DNA of 42,740 nucleotides from Borreliella americana (GTDB lineage Bacteria; Spirochaetota; Spirochaetia; Borreliales; Borreliaceae). The stretch lies in NCBI RefSeq assembly GCF_021043605.1, contig NZ_JAJNFB010000010.1, positions 1 through 42,740 of the forward strand, read 5' to 3'. The position numbers and the translations under genes were made by a program. This document shows positions 8,167-16,736 of the stretch, piece after piece. The first letter of the stretch is position 1; each line of letters starts with the position of its first letter. Under the pieces are notes generated by a model. It saw nothing but the letters and a program-made list of their open reading frames with translations. It was not told where the DNA came from and searched no databases.

Positions 8167-9576
8167 CTATTCTCCCATATTTGCTTCTTTAATATATTCT
8201 ACTAAATGAGTTATTAATGAGATAAAACTTCCAATAGTTAAGGTGATGCCTGTTCCAAATAGAAATGTTGCAGTCATTTGTTCTGCTTTTGCCATATAAA
8301 CATCTTCTGCTGTTAATCTTTTGTTAATAAAGCGATTGCCCGTTATTTTATAAAGTGCTTCTGAATTGTTAAGTAATGTTCCTGCAAAAATGGTTCCTAT
8401 TGTACTTAATGTAAAAATAGCAAGATTTACATAAAATTTATCTCTTGTGTCGATAAGTCTATTTTTATTGGTTTTTATCATTTCTATTTCTACTTGATCT
8501 TCTTCTTTATTTATTAACTTGAATTTATCTTTATATCCTTTAGATTTAAGCAAAATGATGTCTTGATTTTCTGGTTTTTCAATTTCAATTGGAGTTTCTC
8601 CTATAAATATACCCTTTTTAAAAACTTTAGATTGTACATTGCTTGTAATTGCTACTTTTTTAGAGATTGTTCTTTTTAAGTCAATATTTAATATTATTGA
8701 GTCTGCATTTTTTACCTTTTTTTTAATAGAATAGTTTTCGTAATTTGTACTTGTGATTTGTATTTCAATTTCTTTATTTGGAAGTTTAGAAATGTCAAAA
8801 ATATTATCGTAGTAGATTCCTTTTGAAACAAATTTTTCATTTATATAAATTTTTGCATCTGGGTTATTTTTGACGTTAATATTGATTTTTAAAAATTCTC
8901 TGCCCAATATTTCTTTGAGGCTGTATTTTGTTATTTGATCTGCAATTTCATTAACAGAAGATGATGTTTTAAATACTGCTTTTTTAGTTTCAATTTTCTC
9001 AGAAGTGATGTTGCTAATTTCTAGCAAATAATAATTTTCTATTTTTTTTAGGTCAATATAATTAATAAAAAACAATTCTTCTCTTATGAAAAATTCTTTA
9101 TTTAAATTTGATATATTTGTTTGTTCTTCGATTTTTTTATATTTTACTTTTAATTTTTTTAAATTGTTAAAATATTCTGCAAATTTTTTTTGTTTATTGT
9201 TAATATTTTGAATATTTTTTTTAAGCTCATCAATTTTGGTTTTGATGTTATGTTTTTCTTTTGCGGTTATTATATTTTGAAGTTTTTTTTTATCCATTTC
9301 TTTTTTTAATTTGCTAATTTCAAGTTTTGTTTTTATTATATCTTGATTTATATAAATGTCTTCAATGATGTTCCTATCATCATTGTTTGCTATATGTTCT
9401 GTTATTTTATCATAGATTTTGTCTAATTGTTTTTCAATTCCCTTTTTCAGGTCAATATTTTCCTTTTTTGTATTGATGATATAAGAAAAGTTGTACTCAA
9501 TATTACTTTGAGAGTGTATTTTGCATATTGTACATACTAGCAATGGTATTACTAGCTTTAGTTTAAGCTTTTCCAT
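8167..9576 (-). CDS. Membrane protein with coiled coil and tandem PEGA domains
   Basis: The 469-residue protein has a signal sequence (1-23, ends near ICKIHSQS). A charged coiled-coil region follows at about 80-155, then a domain near 165-225. Two successive PEGA-like beta modules come next: 230-300, with DAKIYINEKFVSKG, and 305-365, with VFKKGIFIGETPIEIEKP. Two membrane helices near the C-terminus (about 384-402 and 433-457) complete it. PEGA modules are extracytoplasmic beta domains of the envelope in several phyla. The start overlaps the end of prfB by 19 bases. The exact function is unknown; a cell-envelope role is likely. Confidence is good for the domain pattern and low for the function. 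Confidence 0.75.
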   Translation of the reverse strand: MEKLKLKLVIPLLVCTICKIHSQSNIEYNFSYIINTKKENIDLKKGIEKQLDKIYDKITEHIANNDDRNIIEDIYINQDIIKTKLEISKLKKEMDKKKLQNIITAKEKHNIKTKIDELKKNIQNINNKQKKFAEYFNNLKKLKVKYKKIEEQTNISNLNKEFFIREELFFINYIDLKKIENYYLLEISNITSEKIETKKAVFKTSSSVNEIADQITKYSLKEILGREFLKININVKNNPDAKIYINEKFVSKGIYYDNIFDISKLPNKEIEIQITSTNYENYSIKKKVKNADSIILNIDLKRTISKKVAITSNVQSKVFKKGIFIGETPIEIEKPENQDIILLKSKGYKDKFKLINKEEDQVEIEMIKTNKNRLIDTRDKFYVNLAIFTLSTIGTIFAGTLLNNSEALYKITGNRFINKRLTAEDVYMAKAEQMTATFLFGTGITLTIGSFISLITHLVEYIKEANMGE

Positions 9577-10635
9577 TTTAGATACTCTTCTATGAAATTG
9601 TCTATATTGCCGTCCATAATCGAAGTGATGTTTGAATTTTCAAATTTTGTTCTGTGATCTTTTACCAAATTGTAAGGTTGAAATACGTAAGATCTTATTT
9701 GGTTGCCCCAAGAGATTTCTTTTTTTGTGTCTTGCTTGGATTTGTTTTTTTCATCTTCTTTGTTCTTATAGTATTCGTAAAGTCTTGATTTTAAAACTTT
9801 CATTGCCAAGTCTTTGTTTTTGTGTTGGCTCCTGTTGCTTTGAGATTGAGTTACTATTCCTGTTTCAATGTGAGTTATTCTTACAGCAGAAGATGTTTTG
9901 TTGACATGTTGTCCTCCGGCTCCCGATGCTCTATATGTATCAATTCTTATATCTTCTGGTTTGATTATTATTTCTATTCTGTCATCAATAACAGGATCAA
10001 CAAATACTGATGCAAAAGAGGTATGTCTTTTTTTAGCAGCATCAAAAGGAGAAATTCTTATAAGACGATGTATTCCGACTTCACTTTTCAATAGCCCATA
10101 AGCATACTCACCTTTGATTTCTATTGTAACAGATTTGATTCCACCCTCTGTTTCAAGTAAATCAATAATTTCTGTTTTGTATTTTTTTCTCTCAGCGTAT
10201 CTTGAATACATTCTGTAAAGCATTGCAACCCAGTCACATGCTTCAGTGCCTCCAGCTCCAGAATGAATGGTTAGAAAAGCATTATTTGTGTCAAGCTCTT
10301 CTTTGAAGTAAGAAATTGTGAGTAGATCTTTGTATTGTTTTTCAAGCGCATTAAATTCGATTTCCAAGCTGCTAGTATCTTTTTCATTTTCAACAATTTC
10401 GCACAAATCGCTTAAGTCTTTTATTTTATTTATTAGCTCTTCCCATGGAGCAATTTTGTTTTTTAAGATACTTTGAGCTTTAATTACTTCTTGAGCTCTT
10501 TTCGGATCATTCCAAAAATTTTTTTGGTTTATTTCTTTTTCATATTTTTCGATTTTATCTTGAATTTCATTTTTGTCAAAGCTTCCCCCAAATGTCTTCG
10601 GCTTGTTTGAGCAATGCATTTATTTTTTCTTTCAT
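9558..10635 (-). CDS. prfB: Peptide chain release factor 2, expressed by programmed +1 frameshift
   Basis: RF2 releases peptides at UGA and UAA. The main frame shows the specificity motif SPF in RISPFDAAKKRH and the catalytic GGQ in GAGGQHVNKT. The gene begins at ATG 10635 (MKEKINALLKQAEDIWGKL), and the first frame stops at UGA 10578-10576. The site reads CTT TGA C, preceded by a G-run acting as an internal Shine-Dalgarno sequence (GGGGG, 4 bases before CTT). This is the classic RF2 autoregulatory frameshift. Reading CTT, slipping one base and continuing at GAC (10577) gives a 358-residue protein. The gene lies 15 bases after the RnfA/E-like gene. The interrupted frame should not be scored as a pseudogene. 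Confidence 0.96.
10576..10592 (-). promoter_or_regulatory. RF2 programmed +1 frameshift signal
   Basis: On the minus strand the order is a run of five G, then AAG, then CTT TGA C. The SD-like G-run sits at the spacing used in bacterial prfB, and the slippery CUU is followed by a UGA stop with C after it. Low RF2 should favour slippage, giving autoregulation. Confidence 0.93.
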
Positions 10636-10650
10636 TTTTATTTCTCGCTA

Positions 10651-11211
10651 TTATTGATTGTATATTAATATAATTATATTTGGAATTAAAGATAAAATAA
10701 ACATTGTAAAAAAATATATTGGTTCGTTTTCCAATATATTGATTTTAGGCTTGTTATCAAAGGTTTTTTTTATTGATGTTATTAACATTAAAGCTATTAG
10801 TATGCCAAGTGCAGATAGAACAAGTATTTCTAAACCTTCAAAAAATCCGTTATTTTTATCAAGCGCAAAAAATGTTATTGCAATTAAGCTGCTATTTGAA
10901 AGCATGAAATCGTTTGAATAATTTGATTTGTTGTTGTAAACAATGATTATATCATTTAATACTTTAAATGATATAATCAATACGTAAATTAAAATTACAT
11001 AAAAAATTGGCATTAAGAATAGTAAATTATTCTTTACAAACAGTTTATAGAGATAAAACGATATTGAATATATTAATAAAGAAGTAAGTGTTATTATGAC
11101 GTATTTTTTTATTAGGATTATATTGTTTTTTATTTTTATGTCCTCAAGTCCAACAAAGTGTATTAAGGTTAAGTTGTTAATAATCAAGCATGTAATTAAA
11201 TTATTAGTCAT
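10651..11211 (-). CDS. RnfA/RnfE (NqrD/NqrE)-like membrane protein lacking Fe-S cysteines
   Basis: This 186-residue protein has about six membrane helices and the inverted-repeat layout of RnfA/RnfE/NqrD/NqrE. Family matches are IINNLTLIHFVGLED (about 10-24), equivalent to the VNN-x-x-L-x-x-FLG-x-C segment, and LSNSSLIAITFFALD (104-118), equivalent to the second-half TNCA-x-LG segment. They are followed by a glycine/alanine helix ending in ITSIKKTF, equivalent to GIREK. The cysteines that hold the intramembrane iron cluster in the family are replaced: Glu23 in the first half and Ser107 in the second. The ATG overlaps the stop of the RnfCD-like gene by 4 bases. It is homologous to a redox-pump subunit, but electron transfer by the usual route seems impossible. 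Confidence 0.7.
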   Translation of the reverse strand: MTNNLITCLIINNLTLIHFVGLEDIKIKNNIILIKKYVIITLTSLLIYSISFYLYKLFVKNNLLFLMPIFYVILIYVLIISFKVLNDIIIVYNNKSNYSNDFMLSNSSLIAITFFALDKNNGFFEGLEILVLSALGILIALMLITSIKKTFDNKPKINILENEPIYFFTMFILSLIPNIIILIYNQ

Positions 11212-13526
11212 AATTTTATTATATCCTTTTCATTTTCAAGAGAGGTTTTGAGTGCTTTTTCTTTATTTGTTTTCAAAGCATGCATTATTTTTTTAATTTT
11301 GAAGGTTAAGCTATATTTTTTTATTAAGTTTGAGTTTATTTGTAAGATGAAAATAGATATTATAACCGATAAAGTTTCAAAAGGAATATAGCTTAATGTT
11401 AAAAAGTATATAAATGCCAATATTGATCCGTAGAGTATTTGTTCAAATTTAAAGTGAGGTGTTATTTGCAATTCTGTTGCCATTGTAAATATTAACAGCA
11501 TTGGGATTGGAGAAATAAGTAATGTTAACATATCGGAGCTGATGTGGCTTAGCATTCCTATATGATGTGCTATGTATGAGATTGTCATCAAGCTTATATA
11601 AAATGACAATGGTATTAATTTGTTGATTATATATTTGCCAACTATTAATAAGAGTCCAAAATAAAGCAAGATGGGAGATATTTTTTTTTCATTATTAACT
11701 CCCAAGAGACTTTCAATATGATATCTTGTGACAATTATATTAAAAGCAGAAAAAATGTTTTGATTTACAAAGTTTTCAATTGCATCTATTTTTTTGTTTT
11801 CATATCTTGTCAAGGTATTTAAACTTTTTAAATTTTTTATGTTTGGATTTGTTTCAATTATTTCATTCCAGGTTGGAATTATTGAATTTGAGTTTTTAAG
11901 TTCCTCTTGATAGGTTTGCTTAAAACTTACTGGAAAATTTAATACAAAAAACATAAAAGAAATTAATATGGGGTTTGCTAAAAATGCTGATAGTCTGAAA
12001 AAGTAAAAGTATACTAAAAAAGTAAATAATAAGCAGGTTATTTTTAGTGTAATTTCTAAATCCAGAGGCAATATAATGCTTATTATTAAGGCGGCGTAAA
12101 CAAAAAAAGACAGACATTTGTAATTAATTTTTAGCATTATAGGTATATAGATTAATACACTAATAAATATTAACAGCAAAGTGTCTGTCATGAATTTTGT
12201 GTTATTTAGGAAAGAAAATATCAGGCTGGGTGATAGCGATAGTATGATAGCAAAGTATATGTCTTTTAAATTGTTTTCAGTGTATATTGCTTCATTTGTT
12301 GGGCTTTCATTTAGAATTTTGCCTTTAATTTCTTTTTGAACCTTATGTATTTCTTCTTCTACTTCTTTGTCTGTATAGTTAAATATTTTTAATTTGCTAT
12401 TATTATTTATTTTTTCATTTTTTAAGAATGAAAAAATAATATTTTCCATTTGCAATGGCGAAAAGCTGGATATAAACAATGCTTTAATTTCGTCATATAT
12501 TGACTTTTTTTTTAATATGGTGAGGCTATAAATATCTCTTGTTATTGGTATGTTTAATGTATTGATTTTTATTTTATTGGCCGGATTGTTTAAAAAAATT
12601 TCATATTTTTTTGTATCAATTTTCTCATTTATTAGCTGGCTGAAAGATGTTCCAATTTTTACTTTTAGTATTCTACTTTTTATTTTTTTATTTCCATTTA
12701 TAGCTACAAATTTTTCTTTATAGGGGTTGTTATTTTTTATGACAAGATTTGTGTTGTATAGATCTTCAATATTTGCCAATAAAATATTATTGTGGGGGTT
12801 TGTATCATCTTTTGTATTTTTCTTATTGTATAAGAAGTGCATTATCATTTTGTGATTTGTATAAGGATATGCATTTTCTAAAGATTTAATTTTTATTTTT
12901 CTGTTTTTAAAAATACTTAATTTTTCGAATTCTTTTTTAAGTTTGTCTTTATTTGATATTATTATTATTTCTTTGAATTTAAATATTTTGTCGATTATTT
13001 GGAATCCTGAAAAAATTTCTTCTAGTTTTTCTGCCATCAGTGCTTCTGAAATATTTGTAAATGCATCTTTTCCGTTTGTTAACAAAATCATTTTGTCTAT
13101 TTTTTTGCATTTGTTTATGAATTGAAATAAAGAATTTTCGTTAAACCAAGGAATTCCCAGTTGAATTAATTTTTCCAAGGTTTTTTCTCTTGAGGCCCCT
13201 TCTTCAATTGGTGTTTTTTCGGTTTTTATTTTTCCTTGAAATTTGATTAATGCTGATTTTAATTTTTTTCCATCTGGGAAATTGGCTGTGTATATTTTTT
13301 CTACTATTCCAGATATTGGAGAGTATGTGTATAGCTCTATGTTTGAGTTTTTAGATAGAATTTGATTTTCTTCTATTTTTTGTTTTTCAATTATGTATAT
13401 TATGGATTTTGAATTTTCTGTTTCAAGGGGTACTAGGGCATATTCAGGTATTTGAATCTCTTTAATGTTTACTTCGTATTTATTGTATTTTTTTAAAATT
13501 GTTTTTACTTTTTCTAAATCTAGCAT
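11208..13526 (-). CDS. RnfC-RnfD-like fusion protein without cofactor motifs
   Basis: The 772-residue protein joins two Rnf subunit homologues. Residues 1-340 follow RnfC: LVPLETENSK (31-40), YSPISGIVEKIY (68-79), PDGKKLKSALI (84-94), TNGKDAFTNISEALM (150-164) in place of NGAECEPYITxDDRLM, and LKVKIGTSFSQLINE (287-301). Residues 415-740 follow RnfD: several helices, FRLSAFLANP (510-519), LIPLSFYISLM (637-647) and the diagnostic IFTMATELQITPHFK (679-693), equivalent to FFMATDPVTSP. The glycine-rich nucleotide/FMN loop of RnfC and the 4Fe-4S cysteine sets are missing, and the RnfD SGAT flavin-attachment motif is replaced (IDAIENFVNQ near 580-589). It is translationally coupled to the RnfA/E-like gene. 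Homology is fairly clear; function is unknown. Confidence 0.72.
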   Translation of the reverse strand: MLDLEKVKTILKKYNKYEVNIKEIQIPEYALVPLETENSKSIIYIIEKQKIEENQILSKNSNIELYTYSPISGIVEKIYTANFPDGKKLKSALIKFQGKIKTEKTPIEEGASREKTLEKLIQLGIPWFNENSLFQFINKCKKIDKMILLTNGKDAFTNISEALMAEKLEEIFSGFQIIDKIFKFKEIIIISNKDKLKKEFEKLSIFKNRKIKIKSLENAYPYTNHKMIMHFLYNKKNTKDDTNPHNNILLANIEDLYNTNLVIKNNNPYKEKFVAINGNKKIKSRILKVKIGTSFSQLINEKIDTKKYEIFLNNPANKIKINTLNIPITRDIYSLTILKKKSIYDEIKALFISSFSPLQMENIIFSFLKNEKINNNSKLKIFNYTDKEVEEEIHKVQKEIKGKILNESPTNEAIYTENNLKDIYFAIILSLSPSLIFSFLNNTKFMTDTLLLIFISVLIYIPIMLKINYKCLSFFVYAALIISIILPLDLEITLKITCLLFTFLVYFYFFRLSAFLANPILISFMFFVLNFPVSFKQTYQEELKNSNSIIPTWNEIIETNPNIKNLKSLNTLTRYENKKIDAIENFVNQNIFSAFNIIVTRYHIESLLGVNNEKKISPILLYFGLLLIVGKYIINKLIPLSFYISLMTISYIAHHIGMLSHISSDMLTLLISPIPMLLIFTMATELQITPHFKFEQILYGSILAFIYFLTLSYIPFETLSVIISIFILQINSNLIKKYSLTFKIKKIMHALKTNKEKALKTSLENEKDIIKL

Positions 13527-13533
13527 TAGCTAT

Positions 13534-15003
13534 TTATCCTTGAATATACTTTTTATAGGTTTTTTCATTTATGTTTAAAAGAATTGTAAATCTTATTGCT
13601 TTAAATAGGAATAGTAATACAAAGAAGGGTAAAGAAAAAAAGAAAAGTATTTTGTAATTTTTTTTATCTGTGTTGATATTATTTTTGTTTTCTTTATATA
13701 TTAGGATTGGATTTTTATTTTTTAAAAACAGACTTGCAAGATCTTTTTTAAGAATTTCATCAATAAATGATTTGTCTACTTCGTAAACAGTTTTAGGAGT
13801 AATTTCTATTTTGTCGTTTTTGATTTCAAAATAATTTTCTTTTATATCTTTAGGAATTTTTCCATATTTAGCGGTAATATTGTATCTTAGTTCGTTTTGA
13901 TAAAGAATGTGGGACAAGTACCCTATGATGTTGGGTATGTCTTTGTTGTATCCTAGCATTATATAAATATTATTAGGATTTAAATAATCAAAGTAATTTA
14001 ATTTTTTACTGTAAAGGTAGTTAATGTTTCCATAAGAATTTAGCATATAGCTTGAATAAGCAAAAGGAATTAATGAGAGTGTAAATAGCAACAGATGTAT
14101 TGCTATTTTTGATTTTAAAGCTTTTTTTTCTTCTATTTTTTTCTCTTTAATCTCGATTGGAAACAAGAAAGTATCTTTAAAATTGCTTTCTGTTTTGATC
14201 CAGCTGAAAATTAAGAAAATGCAAAGGGTTGGCATTGCAACAAATGCAATCAAAGTGGGATCAATGTTTGTAGTAAAAAAGGTTGTGATTGCAATGAAAT
14301 ATAGGGTTGTGAATATAAATAAAAATAATAAATGTTTTATTTTTGTCATTAGTGTTAAAAAATTTATTTCTTTTAAATATATGTTATTGTAATTTTTGTT
14401 AAAATTACTGATTATTGAAAATAACAAATAAGAGAGAACTGTAAATGGATAAAAATACATTATTTCTTTACTTATCATAAAAGTAAGAGATGAAATTAAT
14501 AGAAAAATTAAAGTAAATATAGAATTTGCTGGGTCTAGAAAAATTAATAAAATTATTATGATTAGAAATATTATGCTTGAAATAAAATTAATTTTTGTTT
14601 TGTAATCTAGAGAATGTATGTCGGCATTAATATTGAGTTCTTTTTTTAGTTTTTTAAAATTTATAGTTTTAAACCTGTTTTCAACATAAAGAAGTTTTTT
14701 ATTTTCTGTGTTGAAAAGATTGGGAAGCTTTTTTAAAAATATACTTTTTCTCAGGTCAAGATTGTTAAGTTTGTTTGCCTTATTAATTGTGATTTTTTTA
14801 TTTTCGGGAAAGTCTAAAATGTCAATTTTTGTTGTGTATTCTGAGATTGTTTTGTACCCCAGCAAATTTATATATTCATTGGCGATTTTTAGATCATTTT
14901 CATTTTCAAAGTATAAAGGTTTGTAGTCTCCAAATTGAGCTATATCGCAGGAATTGATAAGTGGCATTGTTGTAATTAAATATAAAAAACCTAAAAAACG
15001 CAT
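13534..15003 (-). CDS. Polytopic membrane protein with N-terminal lipobox
   Basis: I do not recognise the family. The 489-residue protein starts with a short signal sequence ending in PLINSC, a plausible spirochaetal lipobox with Cys19. A soluble stretch to about residue 135 follows. Hydrophobic helices then lie near 137-160, 162-178, 180-197, 222-245, 250-270 and 300-320, followed by a soluble loop of roughly 130 residues and a final helix near 452-475. It ends 7 bases before the RnfCD-like gene and is probably cotranscribed and functionally tied to it. A lipidated N-terminus on a multi-pass protein is unusual. If the cysteine is not modified, the segment is simply the first membrane helix. 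Confidence 0.65.
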   Translation of the reverse strand: MRFLGFLYLITTMPLINSCDIAQFGDYKPLYFENENDLKIANEYINLLGYKTISEYTTKIDILDFPENKKITINKANKLNNLDLRKSIFLKKLPNLFNTENKKLLYVENRFKTINFKKLKKELNINADIHSLDYKTKINFISSIIFLIIIILLIFLDPANSIFTLIFLLISSLTFMISKEIMYFYPFTVLSYLLFSIISNFNKNYNNIYLKEINFLTLMTKIKHLLFLFIFTTLYFIAITTFFTTNIDPTLIAFVAMPTLCIFLIFSWIKTESNFKDTFLFPIEIKEKKIEEKKALKSKIAIHLLLFTLSLIPFAYSSYMLNSYGNINYLYSKKLNYFDYLNPNNIYIMLGYNKDIPNIIGYLSHILYQNELRYNITAKYGKIPKDIKENYFEIKNDKIEITPKTVYEVDKSFIDEILKKDLASLFLKNKNPILIYKENKNNINTDKKNYKILFFFSLPFFVLLFLFKAIRFTILLNINEKTYKKYIQG

Positions 15004-15021
15004 TATTTATTTTTTCCTATG

Positions 15022-15483
15022 CTAAAAATAGCACACAATATATGCAGAGATTATTCCTATTATTATGCCCGTTAGAACCTCTTTTTTTTTGTGTCCCTTG
15101 ACCACTTTTATTTTTGTTGTGTCAATTTTTATTTCTTTTTTTAATTTTTCTGATAATGCATTCAAATATTCTGCTTGAACTCCAGACATATATCTTACTC
15201 CGAAAGAATCTCTTATTGTAATAAGGGCAAATGCAAGAGCTATTATAAAATTTGTATCTATTCCTTCAGTTAGTGCAATTGAGGTTGAAAGAGCAGTGAC
15301 CGTTGATGAGTGACTACTTGGCATGCCTCCCGTTTCTAGAAAAATTTTTTTTAAAAGATGTGCTGGAGTTAGTTTTAAATTTCTTGTTTTTACGGTTTGG
15401 ATACCATATTTAATTACTTGAGCAGAAATTCCTGATACAAGACAAGATAAAAAAAGATCATTGGTAAGTAATGCCCTTATCAT
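15022..15483 (-). CDS. Divergent PAP2 family membrane protein (DUF212 type)
   Basis: The 153-residue membrane protein has the core GGMPSSHSSTVTALSTSIAL (about 52-71), which is the PSSHS element of the divergent PAP2 phosphatase family, and RDSFGVRYMSGVQAEYLN (about 91-108), equivalent to the second conserved block with an arginine and paired polar residues. Helices flank these motifs, and a final helix occupies 135-153. Family members are taken to be membrane phosphatases or lipid-modifying enzymes, but the substrate is generally not established. It lies 14 bases after the aminopeptidase gene and 18 bases before the lipobox membrane protein gene. Confidence 0.85.
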   Translation of the reverse strand: MIRALLTNDLFLSCLVSGISAQVIKYGIQTVKTRNLKLTPAHLLKKIFLETGGMPSSHSSTVTALSTSIALTEGIDTNFIIALAFALITIRDSFGVRYMSGVQAEYLNALSEKLKKEIKIDTTKIKVVKGHKKKEVLTGIIIGIISAYIVCYF

Positions 15484-15497
15484 TATTAAGCCTCCTT

Positions 15498-16736
15498 TTA
15501 GATTGCAAATTTACCGGCTTTTATTATTGTGTATTCTTTATCATTTTTGTCTACACCAATGACATTTAAGTCATCACTTCCAATCATTAAATCTGTATGT
15601 ATTAATGAAACATTACATCCGTAAGTTAGTTTATCGATATCTGTCTTTAAATCTTCTTCATTGCTTAAACAAGATGGATATGCAGCTCCTAGTGCTATGT
15701 GACAACTTGCATTCTCATCATATAGTGTGCTGTAAAAAACAAGATTGCTTTGATAAATAGGAGAGCTGTTGTCAACTAATGCTACTTCTCCTATATATTT
15801 TGCTTGAATGTCGGTTTCAATGTGTGATTTTAATATTTCTTTTTGCTTCTCATCATCACAGCCAAAGTCAACGACTTTTCCGTTTTCGAATTTTAGCCAT
15901 ATTCCAGATATTAGTGTTTCAAGAACCATGACAGGGCGGGTAGCGCACACAATTCCAGTTGTTTTTTTATAGTTTGGAGTTGTAAAAACCTCTTCTGTTG
16001 GCATATTTGCATTGAATTCTATTTTTGTTCCTTTGATTTTTTCGCTTCCACCTGTCCATAGAGAAGTTTCAAGTAAATATACTTCCAAATTTGTTTTTTC
16101 GTTTTTAAAAATTATCTTTTCTAGGTTAAGTTCATTTAATGTTTTGCATCTTGCGTGAAGTTTTGCTCCATGGGATTCCCAACTTTTTATTGGATTTTCG
16201 CTGTCGAGTAATAATATTTTCTTTTGTATTTTGAAAAATTCTTCTAAAGTTTGACTTCCTTCTTTTTTATTTAAAACTTTGGAAGCCCATTTTGGACCTG
16301 GCGCACAAACAACGCACCAAGCTATTTCGTTACTCATTATTGCTTGCGATAAGGTTTTGCTTGCTAGATTTAAGGCTTTTTGATAAATTGACATTTTTTG
16401 ACCAATGCTTTCTTTTAAGTCTTCAAAATTTTCTGTATCATCGACGTTTATTCTTGCCCATTTATCTTGAACCATTTCTTCTAAAAATCTTTTTTCGGCA
16501 TTGGGAATAAACTCCAAGTTTTCTTCTTGTGAAAATTTTAATCTTGATTTTAAAATGTCAATGTCTTTAATATTTAGCTTGACATACTTAGCTCCATGTT
16601 CATAAGCTTTTTTTGCTAATATTTTCAAAAAATCATAATTGTCGATTGAACCTTGAATTAAAACACATTGATTTTTTTGTAAATTAATTCCCTTTAAAAT
16701 TATAAGCTCTGCATATTTTATTAAATCTTTCTCCAT
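15498..16736 (-). CDS. M29 family metallo-aminopeptidase
   Basis: This cytoplasmic aminopeptidase of 412 residues belongs to the thermophilic aminopeptidase (AmpS/PepS) family. Visible marks are the N-terminal segment with AELIILKGINLQKNQCVLI, the metal-site region GEVALVDNSSPIYQSNL with its glutamate, NASCHIALG with a histidine, and the C-terminal HTDLMIG with the paired His and Asp ligands. It should trim N-terminal residues from peptides and so feed this amino-acid auxotroph from imported or recycled peptides. Its start overlaps the end of the HAD phosphatase gene by 16 bases. Confidence 0.9.
   Translation of the reverse strand: MEKDLIKYAELIILKGINLQKNQCVLIQGSIDNYDFLKILAKKAYEHGAKYVKLNIKDIDILKSRLKFSQEENLEFIPNAEKRFLEEMVQDKWARINVDDTENFEDLKESIGQKMSIYQKALNLASKTLSQAIMSNEIAWCVVCAPGPKWASKVLNKKEGSQTLEEFFKIQKKILLLDSENPIKSWESHGAKLHARCKTLNELNLEKIIFKNEKTNLEVYLLETSLWTGGSEKIKGTKIEFNANMPTEEVFTTPNYKKTTGIVCATRPVMVLETLISGIWLKFENGKVVDFGCDDEKQKEILKSHIETDIQAKYIGEVALVDNSSPIYQSNLVFYSTLYDENASCHIALGAAYPSCLSNEEDLKTDIDKLTYGCNVSLIHTDLMIGSDDLNVIGVDKNDKEYTIIKAGKFAI

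Noticed and set aside
10576-10619. prfB as a pseudogene because of an early in-frame UGA
   Set aside because: The stop is the canonical RF2 frameshift site with its G-rich stimulator.
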